Below are positions 53,346 to 62,097 of a DNA stretch of 64,000 bases, in pieces. Below the pieces are notes generated by a model. It did not search any database. It was not told the origin of the DNA and saw nothing but the letters and a program-made list of their open reading frames with translations. Each line of letters starts with the position of its first letter. The first letter of the stretch is position 1. Position numbers and translations under genes: made by a program. The stretch is from GCA-2731375 sp964631725 (GTDB taxonomy: Bacteria > Pseudomonadota > Alphaproteobacteria > GCA-2731375). The stretch is taken from positions 1-64,000 of the forward strand of contig CAZVYX010000015.1 in NCBI GenBank assembly GCA_964631725.1, written 5' to 3'.

Positions 53346-54161
53346 TCAAGCTATATCTTGTAGCCGCGCCTTGATCTCCAGCAGGTCAATCCAGGCCTGC
53401 CGTTTCAAGGCCGGATTGCGCAACAGATAGGCGGGATGAAAAATCGGCATGGCGGCGATGGCATCACCGCCACCGCCAGGCGGATAGTCGAACCAACGCC
53501 CGCGCATGCGGGTAATACCGTCGCGGCGTTCCAACAGGGTCGTCGCAGCGGTACCGCCGACGAAAACCAAAATTCCCGGCGCCACCAGTTCAATATGCCG
53601 CCGGATGAACGGCAGACACATGGTGGTCTCCTCAGTCGTCGGCTTGCGGTTGCCGGGCGGACGCCAGGCCAGCATGTTGGTGATATAGACACTGTCTCGA
53701 TCGAGCCCGATAGAGGCCAGCATGCGATCAAGCAGTTGGCCCGAAACGCCGACGAACGGCTGGCCCTGGCGATCCTCGTCGGCACCTGGCGCCTCGCCGA
53801 TCAGCATCAACCGGGCGGCTGGATTGCCGGCGCCAAAGACGGTATTGGCGGCGGTCTTTTTCAGGGGGCATTGATCGAAACCCTCCATCACCGCGCGCAG
53901 GGCCGGCAAATCGCCCGCCGCCGCCGCCAGGGCACGGGCCGAAGCCTCGGCCTCGGTCTGCGCTTGCCCGGGCCCGGATGCAGCCGCCGGCCGTTCAACC
54001 CGGCTGGCAGGCCGCGGCGCCGGTGCCGGCGTTTGCGATTTCCCCGAAGCCGCGGCCTTGCTTTCCGCGAAACGATCCACGGGACGGCTGCCGATAACCT
54101 CATCCACGCCCGCATCAATATAGAAGTTCAGCGCGGCGAGATGATTAGCTGTATTCTCCAT
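53346..54161 (-). CDS. Uracil-DNA glycosylase family 4-type
   Basis: A 271-residue repair enzyme. Active-site motif GEAPGADEDRQG (122-133), NMLAWRPPGNRKP and the C-terminal HPAYLLRNP (242-250) identify the UDG superfamily, thermostable/family 4 branch. Only two cysteines remain (Cys98, Cys182), while canonical family 4 has four that bind a 4Fe-4S cluster. The first 90 residues are Ala/Pro-rich and probably disordered. It is divergent from the ETF-QO gene. Confidence 0.88.
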   Translation of the reverse strand: MENTANHLAALNFYIDAGVDEVIGSRPVDRFAESKAAASGKSQTPAPAPRPASRVERPAAASGPGQAQTEAEASARALAAAAGDLPALRAVMEGFDQCPLKKTAANTVFGAGNPAARLMLIGEAPGADEDRQGQPFVGVSGQLLDRMLASIGLDRDSVYITNMLAWRPPGNRKPTTEETTMCLPFIRRHIELVAPGILVFVGGTAATTLLERRDGITRMRGRWFDYPPGGGGDAIAAMPIFHPAYLLRNPALKRQAWIDLLEIKARLQDIA

Positions 54162-54301
54162 GGCGCGATTTTAGCACGGTCGGGGAACGGGATACAGGCT
54201 GAGGCCAATGGCAAGCATTGACCCAGGCGTTGGTTCGGCGGCATAACGGAACAATTGAGAGTTTGGTTCTTCGTAAGCGGATTGAAGTAAGGATAGGCGT
54301 C

Positions 54302-55942
54302 ATGGAACGCGAATCGATGGAAGTGGACGTTTTGATTGTCGGCGCCGGCCCGGCCGGGCTGTCGNNNNNNNNNNCCGGCACCGAGCTTGCGGTTTGTGTA
54401 CTTGAAAAAGGTTCCGAGGTTGGCGCACATATCCTTTCCGGCGCGGTAATGGAACCGCGGGGCCTGAACGAGTTGATCCCCGATTGGGCCGAGCGCGGCG
54501 CGCCGCTGAATACGCCGGTGACGAAAGAGAAGTTCATGTTCCTAACGGAGGTCAATTCGATCCCGTTTCCGAACTTCCTGCTGCCGAAGGCGACCCATAA
54601 CCATGGCAACTACATCGTTTCGCTGGGCAACGTCGCCCGCTGGCTGGCGGAACAGGCCGAGGGCATGGGTGTCGAGATTTTTCCAGGCTTCGCGGCGTCC
54701 GAGCTACTGTTCCACGACGACGGCCGGGTCAAGGGCGTGGTCACGGGGATCATGGGCATCGATGCCCAGGGGGAACAGAAGCCGGCCTTCGAACCAGGCA
54801 TGGAACTGCATGCCAAATACACCATGTTCGCCGAGGGTTGCCGAGGCTCGTTGTCGCAACAACTGATAGACCGTTTTGATCTGACCGAGGCGTGCCAGCC
54901 GCAAACCTACGGCATCGGCCTGAAGGAGCTTTGGGAAGTGCCGGACGAGGTGCATCAGCAGGGGCTGATCCTGCATTCCGCCGGCTGGCCCATGGACAAT
55001 GCCACCTACGGCGGTTCGTTCCTATACCACCTGGAGAACAATCAGGTCGCCATCGGTTTCGTCATCGGCCTGGACTACCAGAACCCCTACCTCTCGCCGT
55101 TCGATGAATTCCAACGCTACAAGACCCACCCGGATATCAGCAAACATCTGGAGGGTGGCAAACGCATCGCCTATGGCGCCCGCGCGATCAATGAAGGCGG
55201 TTTGCAATCCATCCCAGGCCTGGTCTTCCCCGGCGGCGCGCTGATCGGCTGCAGCGCCGGCTTCCTGAACGTACCCAAGATCAAGGGCAGCCATACGGCG
55301 ATCAAGACAGGCATGCTGGGTGCCGAGGCCGCATTCGAGGCGATCCAGACAGCCAATGCCGCCGGCGAGGCGATGCCGAAAGCCGTGTTGGACGACTACC
55401 CCGTCGCGGTGCGTGAATCCTGGGTCTGGGACGAGCTCACAGCGGCCCGCAATTTCCGGCCGGCGTTTGCGAAATGGGGCCTGATCGGCGGCACCTTGTA
55501 TGCCGGCGTCGACCAGTTCTTCGGCGGTCATATGCCCTGGACATTCGACCATCCGCATCAGGACCATGAGAGCCTGAAGCCGAAAGGACAATGCAAGCCC
55601 ATCGACTATCCGAAACCGGATGGCGTTTTCAGTTTTGACAAGTTGTCTTCGGTCTTTATCTCGAACACCAATCACGAGGAAGATCAGCCAGTGCATCTGC
55701 GCCTGAAGGATCCGAAGGTACCCATCGACCATAATCTGGCGCTGTATGACGCGCCGGAACAGCGCTTTTGCCCGGCCGGGGTTTATGAAATCGTGACCGA
55801 TGACGATGGCGGCAATCCCCAGCTAACGATCAGCGCGCAAAATTGTCTGCATTGCAAGACTTGCGACATCAAGGATCCAACACAAAATATCACCTGGACA
55901 GTGCCGGAGGGAATGGGTGGCCCGAACTATCCCAATATGTAA
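54302..55942 (+). CDS. etfD: Electron transfer flavoprotein-ubiquinone oxidoreductase (interrupted by an N gap)
   Basis: An inner-membrane-associated FAD/4Fe-4S enzyme passing electrons from ETF to ubiquinone. FAD site VDVLIVGAGPAGLS, then GAHILSGAVMEPRGLNEL; cluster cysteines are in FCPAGVYEIV and NCLHCKTCDIKDP near the C terminus. Ten Ns (54365-54374) fall right after GAGPAGLS; family comparison suggests roughly 12 residues belong there, so the stated gap is too short. The frame happens to remain open through it. ATG 54302 is the start. It links acyl-CoA dehydrogenases to respiration. Confidence 0.94.
   Translation: MERESMEVDVLIVGAGPAGLSXXXXGTELAVCVLEKGSEVGAHILSGAVMEPRGLNELIPDWAERGAPLNTPVTKEKFMFLTEVNSIPFPNFLLPKATHNHGNYIVSLGNVARWLAEQAEGMGVEIFPGFAASELLFHDDGRVKGVVTGIMGIDAQGEQKPAFEPGMELHAKYTMFAEGCRGSLSQQLIDRFDLTEACQPQTYGIGLKELWEVPDEVHQQGLILHSAGWPMDNATYGGSFLYHLENNQVAIGFVIGLDYQNPYLSPFDEFQRYKTHPDISKHLEGGKRIAYGARAINEGGLQSIPGLVFPGGALIGCSAGFLNVPKIKGSHTAIKTGMLGAEAAFEAIQTANAAGEAMPKAVLDDYPVAVRESWVWDELTAARNFRPAFAKWGLIGGTLYAGVDQFFGGHMPWTFDHPHQDHESLKPKGQCKPIDYPKPDGVFSFDKLSSVFISNTNHEEDQPVHLRLKDPKVPIDHNLALYDAPEQRFCPAGVYEIVTDDDGGNPQLTISAQNCLHCKTCDIKDPTQNITWTVPEGMGGPNYPNM
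54365..54374. other. Assembly gap (10 N)
   Basis: Ten undetermined bases inside the FAD-binding helix of the ETF-QO gene. The round length suggests a placeholder between joined contigs, not a measured gap. Confidence 0.98.
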
Positions 55943-57710
55943 ACGATTTGGCGCCGCGCGCGTGCGCGCCGTACTGACGGCCGCGGCACTATCGCTGCCG
56001 CTGTTGTCGGGCTGCGTTGACAGCGCGTCGGAAAATAGCGTGGACGGCCTGGGCCACCTTGCGCTGGCAACGCCCGACCCTTCGCCCCTGGGCCATTATC
56101 TATCGGCGCGCCTGGCCCGCGACGAAATGGATTCCGACCGCGCGGCCAGCTTCTATGATATAGCACTTGCCGCCTCGCCCGAAAATCAGCCGCTATTGCA
56201 TCAAACCATGGTTCTGATGCTGGCCGAAGGCCGCATACAGCGGGCCCTGGAATTGGCGGAAAACAGAATTGTCCATAAGGACGACGCCGCCATGGCGAGG
56301 CTGATACTGGCGGTCGATGCCATTCGCACTGGCGATCTGGAAACGGCCCGGCGGCATTTGGACAAAGCGTCGCGCAAGAACTACATGGCGCTATTGCGGC
56401 CGATGCTGCTGGCCTGGGTCGAGGCCGCCAGCGATCAATACGGAAACGCCATAAAGACCTTGGAACAGTTGCGCGGCCGGGCCGCTTTCGAACCCTTCCG
56501 CAGCTACCACACGGCCCTCATCAGCGATTTCGCCGGCTATGAGGATGCGGCGGCCGCGGCATATCGTGAAACAATGAAGAGCGAAGCCCGCCGCGTTACG
56601 CGGGTCACCTTGCATTACGGCGGTTTCCTGAGCCGTAGCGGCAAGCGCCAGCAAGCAATGGCGCTGTACGGCAGCTTTCTGAAGCGGCTGCCGACCAATC
56701 CGGTAATCGACCAGGCCCGGGACCAATTACTGCGGGGTAAGAATTTGTGGCCGCCGATGACATCGGTGGCGCATGGCGTAGCCGAGGCGTTTCTTTCGGC
56801 CGGTTTCGCGATCGCCAGCGCGCGCGGCGGCGAGACGGCGAGAATCTATGCCCATATGGCCTTGTTCCTGCGTCCCGATTTGGACTCGGCGCGAATGCTA
56901 TTGGCTGAAATCCTGGAAAATGTGGAGCGCTACGAAGAAGCGATCGGCGTCTACGGCCAGGTGCCGGAAGCATCACCGTTTCATTGGAATGCACGTATCC
57001 GCACTGCCGCCAATATGAACAGCCTGGACCGGATCGACGAAACGGTCACCCTGCTGCGCGGCATGGCGAAGGAAAGGCCAAAAGATACCTCGGCGCTGAT
57101 TACCGCCGCTCGGATCCTGCGGTCCCAGGAGCGATTCAAGGAGGCGATCGCGGCCTATGGCAACGTGCTGGAGCGGCTTGGCACCGTGGAACGGCGGCAC
57201 TGGAGCCTGCTTTACGAACGCGGCATCGCCCTGGAACGCTCGAAACAATGGGAAGCGGCCGAGGCTGATTTCCTGCGCGCCCTGGAGTTTCGTCCCGACG
57301 AGCCCAGCGTTCTGAATTATTTGGGATATTCCTGGATTGACCAGGGTGTCAATCTGGACCGCGCCCGCAAGATGATCGAAAAGGCGGTTTCGAAGCGGCC
57401 CAATGACGGTTACGTCGTCGACAGCCTGGGCTGGGCGTTTTTTCGCCTTGGCAAATACGCCAAGGCGGTGGAACATTTGGAGCGGGCGGTGGAATTACGG
57501 CCCCAGGACCCGATCATCAATGACCATCTTGGTGACGCCTATTGGCGGGCCGGACGAAAATTGGAAGCCCGTTTTCAATGGAGCCATGCCATTGACCTGG
57601 GCGCCGAGGAAAAGCTGCTGCCGATAATTCATGCCAAGCGGAACAAAGGTCTTGGCCCAGCCAAACCGCTGCAGCAAGAGAACGGCGGCAAAAGCGAAAG
57701 CAGTGACTAA
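55917..57710 (+). CDS. TPR-repeat lipoprotein
   Basis: A 597-residue protein with a lipoprotein signal ending LLSGC (Cys33). The mature part is a superhelix of about ten or more TPR-like repeats; the clearest are at about 430-560 (ALEFRPDEPSVLNYLGYSWID, YVVDSLGWAFFRLGKYAKAVEHLE). The last repeats resemble outer-membrane-associated TPR proteins of alphaproteobacteria. A scaffold role in envelope assembly is inferred. The GTG start at 55917 has GGAGGG just upstream and overlaps the ETF-QO stop by 26 bases; a second GTG at 55962 is the alternative. Confidence 0.87.
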   Translation: MARTIPICKRFGAARVRAVLTAAALSLPLLSGCVDSASENSVDGLGHLALATPDPSPLGHYLSARLARDEMDSDRAASFYDIALAASPENQPLLHQTMVLMLAEGRIQRALELAENRIVHKDDAAMARLILAVDAIRTGDLETARRHLDKASRKNYMALLRPMLLAWVEAASDQYGNAIKTLEQLRGRAAFEPFRSYHTALISDFAGYEDAAAAAYRETMKSEARRVTRVTLHYGGFLSRSGKRQQAMALYGSFLKRLPTNPVIDQARDQLLRGKNLWPPMTSVAHGVAEAFLSAGFAIASARGGETARIYAHMALFLRPDLDSARMLLAEILENVERYEEAIGVYGQVPEASPFHWNARIRTAANMNSLDRIDETVTLLRGMAKERPKDTSALITAARILRSQERFKEAIAAYGNVLERLGTVERRHWSLLYERGIALERSKQWEAAEADFLRALEFRPDEPSVLNYLGYSWIDQGVNLDRARKMIEKAVSKRPNDGYVVDSLGWAFFRLGKYAKAVEHLERAVELRPQDPIINDHLGDAYWRAGRKLEARFQWSHAIDLGAEEKLLPIIHAKRNKGLGPAKPLQQENGGKSESSD

Positions 57711-58608
57711 ACCCGGAACAACCGGCGGCCGGGCAAGAACTTGGCTGGCACGCGCCAAGGTCAACCTGTATCTCCATGTTACCGGCCGGCGGGCCGATGG
57801 TTATCATTGCCTGGAAAGTCTGATCGTCTTCGCCGATCTGGGCGACACATTGGAAGTTGAGGCGTGCGACGATCTGATACTCAATATTGACGGCCCCTTC
57901 GCCGAAGGATTGCCTACCGATCGGGAAAATTTGGTGTGGCAGGCGGCGTTGGCACTAGCCCAGGCGGCGGGCGTTCGAGCCGAGGCACGGATAAGATTGC
58001 ACAAACTGCTGCCGGTGGCGGCCGGCATCGGCGGCGGATCCGCGGACGCCGCGGCGGCCATTTTGGCGTTGCGCGCGTTGTGGCAATTGCCCATGGACGA
58101 TGCTGGACTGCAAGACCTGGCCGCGGACCTGGGCGCCGACGTTCCGGTGTGCCTGGACGCGCATCCCAGCGTTATCTCCGGTATCGGGCATGACGTCAGA
58201 CCCGCGCCGCCGTTGCCTTCGTTTGCCCTGTTGTTGGTCAATCCGTTACAGCATCTTTCAACGGCCGCCGTCTTCGAGGAGCTGCGACAGCCTTTCACGG
58301 CAAGCCAGCCTTGGTCCGAATTGCCGGCCACGCCGCAAGCCGCCATGCGGGACCTGACCGCGGCGCTATCCCAGCGGCGAAATGATTTGGAAGCTCCGGC
58401 GCGCCGGCTGGCGCCCGTGGTGGGCCAGGTCTTGGAGGCACTGGCCGTCCTGCCGCGCTGCCGATTGGCGCGGATGTCCGGATCCGGCGCGACCTGTTTC
58501 GGGCTATTCGATGATCTGGCCGACGCCGAAACCGCCGCCGGCGCCCTGGCGGCCACGGGGGCGGACTGGTGGGTTCAGGCCAGCGCCGTCGAGGGAGTCG
58601 GACAGTGA
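57703..58608 (+). CDS. ispE: 4-diphosphocytidyl-2-C-methyl-D-erythritol kinase
   Basis: A 301-residue GHMP kinase of the MEP pathway. N-terminal ARAKVNLYLHVTGRRADGYH, ATP loop PVAAGIGGGSADAAA and C-terminal RMSGSGATCFGLF are diagnostic. The start is probably GTG 57703, overlapping the TPR gene's end by 8 bases; the frame is open further upstream but without family sequence. Works with IspH encoded at 17950. Confidence 0.95.
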   Translation: MTKPGTTGGRARTWLARAKVNLYLHVTGRRADGYHCLESLIVFADLGDTLEVEACDDLILNIDGPFAEGLPTDRENLVWQAALALAQAAGVRAEARIRLHKLLPVAAGIGGGSADAAAAILALRALWQLPMDDAGLQDLAADLGADVPVCLDAHPSVISGIGHDVRPAPPLPSFALLLVNPLQHLSTAAVFEELRQPFTASQPWSELPATPQAAMRDLTAALSQRRNDLEAPARRLAPVVGQVLEALAVLPRCRLARMSGSGATCFGLFDDLADAETAAGALAATGADWWVQASAVEGVGQ

Positions 58609-59459
58609 TGCGCCATGGGATGAGCCGCGCCCGCTCGTGGATCGGGCGATTTCTCGCCGCGCCGTTGCTGCTCCTGGCCGCCTGTGACAGCGAAATGCTG
58701 AACCGGAGCGAGTTGCTCAACCCTTCGCGCCTGACCGAAAGCGACAGCGACATCGCCCGGACCTTCGACCAGGCAACCATTGTCCTGCCCAGGCAAAAAG
58801 GCCTGGAGCCAGTAGTGGCAAAATTGACCGACAAGAGCCTAAGCGGCCATCTGGCCAATTTGCCGGCCGATTGGCGCTATCCGACGATCCTTTATATGCA
58901 TGGTTGCACCGGTCAAGGCCGGCTGGCGCCGTTGCTGGCGTTTGCCAGGGCCGGTTTTGCCGTCATCGCGCCAAATAGTTTTGCCCGGCGCTTTCGCCCC
59001 TTGCAATGCAGCCCATCCGAGCAGACCGGCGGGCACAACATTTTTGTCTTCGATTTCCGATTGGTCGAAATCTCCTATGCCCTTCAACGCATGGCGCAAC
59101 TGCCTTGGATTGACAACGAACAGCTGTTTCTTGTCGGCACCTCGGAAGGCGGCGTCGCGGCGGCGCTGTATCGGGGAGAGGAATTCCGGGCCCGGATCAT
59201 CGCCCAATGGACCTGCCACGGCGCGCCCTTTATTCGCGGCCTGGCGGCTCCCGAAGGCGAAGCCGTACTGGCAATCGTGCGGAGCGACGATCCCTGGTAT
59301 CAGCCGGAACGCACCGAGGGGCAGCTTGGTGATTGCAGTGCTTTCTTCAAGTCCCCGGCCCGCTCGCGCTCCTTGGTCATCGACGGCGGCGCGGCGCATG
59401 ATGTTTGGGGCCACCGGGGCGCCATGCGAGCGGCGCTGGAATTCCTGCGGGAACAATAG
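58608..59459 (+). CDS. Lipoprotein alpha/beta hydrolase (dienelactone hydrolase-like)
   Basis: A 283-residue protein with lipobox LLAAC (Cys26). The fold shows ILYMHGCTGQG (oxyanion loop), nucleophile Ser179 in VGTSEGG and a His in GGAAHDVWGH. The residue after the lipid Cys is Asp, which in enterics signals inner-membrane retention. The substrate is unknown; an ester of the envelope or of an imported compound is possible. ATG 58608 shares a base with the ispE stop (TGATG). Confidence 0.82.
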   Translation: MRHGMSRARSWIGRFLAAPLLLLAACDSEMLNRSELLNPSRLTESDSDIARTFDQATIVLPRQKGLEPVVAKLTDKSLSGHLANLPADWRYPTILYMHGCTGQGRLAPLLAFARAGFAVIAPNSFARRFRPLQCSPSEQTGGHNIFVFDFRLVEISYALQRMAQLPWIDNEQLFLVGTSEGGVAAALYRGEEFRARIIAQWTCHGAPFIRGLAAPEGEAVLAIVRSDDPWYQPERTEGQLGDCSAFFKSPARSRSLVIDGGAAHDVWGHRGAMRAALEFLREQ

Positions 59460-59533
59460 ATTTGTTCAGGAACAATCCAAACGATCTTGCTGCGGTTTTG
59501 TTCCGGCGGCGGTCCAAAGTTAGTGGATTGCCA

Positions 59534-60457
59534 CTATTGCCGCCGCGGTGGATCTTGCGGGTCAGGATCGAGAACTGCATCGGCGGGCCGCAATGTGCCC
59601 GCCGGATGCGTTCTGCCGCCAATACCGACCAAATGCGCCACCATATCGCCAAGACCGGCCTCAGCCTGCAGGCGCACGGGCACCACGGGCATGTCGGCGC
59701 CGGGTTTGGCCAGCCACATATCCGTCCATTCCGGCCGCACCAGCCGCGGCAACCAGGTTCTTTTGGAAAATCCGGCGATCGGGATTTGACGCACCCGGCA
59801 AATGCGGGCCGGGCCGGAATAGAATGGCCCCTTTGGTTTTCCGTCGCCAATCGTTTCGAACAGGAAATCATAGCGCCGCCGGCCATCGAAAACCTTGCTC
59901 TTGCCGTCACAGCCGTCGTCACCGTCCGATCGAAACACGGCCAGATACAGCGCGCTGAAGGGATCGACCGTGCCGGGCAGAAGCCGCGCCGGTACCGCTT
60001 CGCGCTCATCCTCGGCGGCATTCGGCCGCGCCGTGAACTGTAGTCCGTCGCCGAGGCCATATTTAATCTGCACCGACCGCTTCCGGCCGGCCCAAATCCC
60101 TTCCGTAACGTAGCGCGATGGTTTTGCCTGCTGCTCAACAATCCTGCCAACGGTCTTGTTCCGGCGACGAAATTCGATAAGGAAATCAAGCAAGCCGTGG
60201 CTTCGTGAGGTCGTGGCAATATCGTATCGGCCATCATGTTGCTCCACCGTCAGGTCGACGGAGCCAGCAAGAAAACCACCGAGATAGACGTCGTAAGCCA
60301 AATCAATGCGCCAATGCAATGTCGATTCGGCTGTCGCAAATCCAGGCCAAATCAGGCAAAAAGCCAGAAGTGCCGGCGCGGCCGGGAATTTCACGATATC
60401 TATCGCGTCTAACAGGCGCACCATCTTGAGCATCATGATTTGGAAATAGGTGTACAT
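59534..60457 (-). CDS. DUF3108 domain-containing exported protein
   Basis: A 307-residue protein with a signal-like N terminus (about 25-44, LLAFCLIWPGFATA) and a DUF3108 beta-sheet domain: WRIDLAYDVYLGGFLAG, TTSRSHGLLDFLIEFRRRN, DPFSALYLAVFR and CRVRQIPIAGF. The family is found in the periplasm, role unknown. The long N terminus with several Mets (60457, 60436, 60433, 60424) leaves the start uncertain. Confidence 0.82.
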   Translation of the reverse strand: MYTYFQIMMLKMVRLLDAIDIVKFPAAPALLAFCLIWPGFATAESTLHWRIDLAYDVYLGGFLAGSVDLTVEQHDGRYDIATTSRSHGLLDFLIEFRRRNKTVGRIVEQQAKPSRYVTEGIWAGRKRSVQIKYGLGDGLQFTARPNAAEDEREAVPARLLPGTVDPFSALYLAVFRSDGDDGCDGKSKVFDGRRRYDFLFETIGDGKPKGPFYSGPARICRVRQIPIAGFSKRTWLPRLVRPEWTDMWLAKPGADMPVVPVRLQAEAGLGDMVAHLVGIGGRTHPAGTLRPADAVLDPDPQDPPRRQ

Positions 60458-60852
60458 CGATAAACAATATGGCCAAATGGAGCAAGTTTATTAACCTTTA
60501 CCGGATACACGAAGACGGCGGGAAGAAATTCCATCGTGGTTTGAACTCCATATTTGTTGCATTGATGCCACAAAATGTGATTTTCTTGCTGTGCAGATAG
60601 AAATGCCCTTGCTAAGGTGCTGGAAAATCCATACCTTGCAGGTGTTTCTTAAAAGTAGAATTCATTTGTTTGTGGCTATATCTGATCTTTCCCTTGCACT
60701 TTTGAGAGTTGGATCGGGTCACTTTAAATGTAAGAGATAGGCAGACTGTTCCGTAGCCGATTTTTGTTTTTGATTTGTAACGGAATAATGGTTGCTTGGT
60801 TTTACTAAAGTCGCTAAGATTTTGACGTGTTTTCAATTGGAGGTCCTCGGCA
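60458..60852 (+). other. AT-rich non-coding leader
   Basis: About 395 bases clearly richer in A/T than the flanking genes. No convincing gene on either strand; an 84-codon minus-strand frame here looks spurious. It probably holds the control region for the small secreted protein downstream, with a candidate promoter at 60792-60820. Confidence 0.6.
60792..60820 (+). promoter_or_regulatory. Candidate promoter of the small secreted protein
   Basis: TTGCTT (60792-60797) and TAAGAT (60815-60820) are 17 bases apart; four of six matches each. Start near 60827, then the ribosome site TTGGAGG at 60837-60843. Confidence 0.4.
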
Positions 60853-61146
60853 ATGGTCGTTAACAAGACACTGACTGCATTTGGTTTGGCATTGGCTCTG
60901 GCGGCTGCGCCGACTTATGCCTATGCGCAGTCGCAAGCTGCGAAAACGGGTAGTGGCACAACAACTGGCGTAACCGCGGGCCAAAGCGAAGGCGGTGCTG
61001 GCCTGGCCGGCTTGAGCGCGGGTGCTATCGCGGCTGGCGTGGCTGTTGCAGCGGCCGTCGCGATTGCTGTTTCGGCGGCGGCTAGCGATAGCAACTCGGT
61101 AAGCACGACAGACGCGTCGAGCAGCACGTCTACCTCTACGAACTAA
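60853..61146 (+). CDS. Small secreted Ala/Gly/Ser/Thr-rich protein
   Basis: A 97-residue protein with a clear signal peptide (MVVNKTLTAFGLALALAAAP, cut after AYA near residue 25). The mature part is 40% small residues: TGSGTTTGVTAG, a Gly/Ala hydrophobic stretch (about 50-78) and a Ser/Thr/Asp-rich end (SSSTSTSTN). A small secreted protein with a similar hydrophobic stretch and Ser/Thr tail is YjbE of exopolysaccharide loci, but this is a resemblance only. Codons end in T and G more often than in neighbouring genes. It has its own ribosome site, candidate promoter and terminator. Confidence 0.75.
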   Translation: MVVNKTLTAFGLALALAAAPTYAYAQSQAAKTGSGTTTGVTAGQSEGGAGLAGLSAGAIAAGVAVAAAVAIAVSAAASDSNSVSTTDASSSTSTSTN

Positions 61147-61168
61147 CGACGTCGATATTTTCGTGTTG

Positions 61169-61216
61169 ATAGACAGTCCGCCAATCGGCGGGCTGTCTAT
61201 TGCTGTTTGGACTATT
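61169..61216 (+). terminator. Terminator after the small secreted protein
   Basis: ATAGACAGTCCGCC (61169-61182) pairs with GGCGGGCTGTCTAT (61187-61200) with one G-T wobble and a 4-base loop. A T-rich stretch follows a few bases later. Confidence 0.75.
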
Positions 61217-61496
61217 TCTTTTCTTGTAGACACCTGATGCTGGTGTCCGGCGGGGCTAAGTGGTGCAGCTATTCTGCAGCCGGTCAAAATGGATAACCCG
61301 CGAAGTATTCACCGTTTCTGGTCGCGGTACGCTGGCCGAGCTTAACCAATCGTCGGTGCGGGGCGAATCGGTCGCCTCTATTCGTAGTGAGTGAAAGTCG
61401 CGTCACATGCGGGTCCCCCGCTCGAACACAAAGATTTCAATATCCGGCGCCCATATGTTGGATTTTTCCCACTAGGCAGGGTTAATATGCCGACCC
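61217..61496 (+). other. Intergenic region before the thioesterase gene
   Basis: 280 bases after the terminator with no gene or strong signal recognised; it probably carries the thioesterase/ClC promoter. Confidence 0.4.
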
Positions 61497-62090
61497 ATGA
61501 CACACGAAAGCAATCAGGGTCAGACCGAAGACAACCAAGCAACCATTCCATCGGCGTATCGACCGGTGCACAGCCTGCATGTTCCTCTGCGTCCAGGTCT
61601 GGATACTGTACCCTCGGCACCGCTTGAAATTCACCGCGCCACCGTGTTGCCGGAATGGATCGACTACAACGGTCATCTGAACATGGCGTACTACGTCCTG
61701 ATGTTCGACAATGCCACCGACAGGTTTTTTGATTTGATCGATCTGGGCGTGGATTATGTACGAGGTCAAAAACATTCCGCTTTTGTGCTGGAAACCCACG
61801 TAACGTACCAACAGGAAGTGGCGCTGGATGATCCACTGCGGTTTGTCTTCCAATTGATTGACGCCGACGAAAAACGTCTGCACTACTATTTCGAGATGCA
61901 TCACGCGACGCTGGGATATCTGGCATCAACCTCGGAACAAATCGCCCTGCATGTGAGCCTTGACGGCCGGCGCTCCACGCCCTTCCCAGCGGCAATTATG
62001 CAACGCATCGATACTTTTCTTGCGGCCCATGCCGACCTGCCCAGACCCGATGGTGTCGGCCGCTCCATCGGCATTCGGCCCCGGCGTTGA
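61497..62090 (+). CDS. Thioesterase family protein (hot-dog fold)
   Basis: A 197-residue hot-dog protein. The active-site helix WIDYNGHLNMAYYVLMFD (Asp/Asn/His) is the acyl-CoA thioesterase signature. The stretches RFFDLIDLG, FVLETHVTYQQEVALDDPL and MHHATLGYLASTSEQ look like the thioesterase of carnitine-related (betainyl-CoA) operons, but no carnitine dehydrogenase is adjacent. It is 7 bases from the ClC gene. Confidence 0.85.
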   Translation: MTHESNQGQTEDNQATIPSAYRPVHSLHVPLRPGLDTVPSAPLEIHRATVLPEWIDYNGHLNMAYYVLMFDNATDRFFDLIDLGVDYVRGQKHSAFVLETHVTYQQEVALDDPLRFVFQLIDADEKRLHYYFEMHHATLGYLASTSEQIALHVSLDGRRSTPFPAAIMQRIDTFLAAHADLPRPDGVGRSIGIRPRR

Positions 62091-62097
62091 ATTCAAA

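Noticed and set aside
30195..60579. Similar CACA-N3-TGTG palindromes at 30195-30207 and 60569-60579 as a shared regulator site
   Set aside because: Eight fixed bases are expected about once per 64 kb by chance, so two copies are weak evidence for a common regulator.
60612..60866. 84-codon minus-strand reading frame in the AT-rich leader
   Set aside because: It has no recognisable family, no clear ribosome site, overlaps the start of the supported plus-strand gene, and low-GC sequence yields chance Lys/Ser-rich frames like this.
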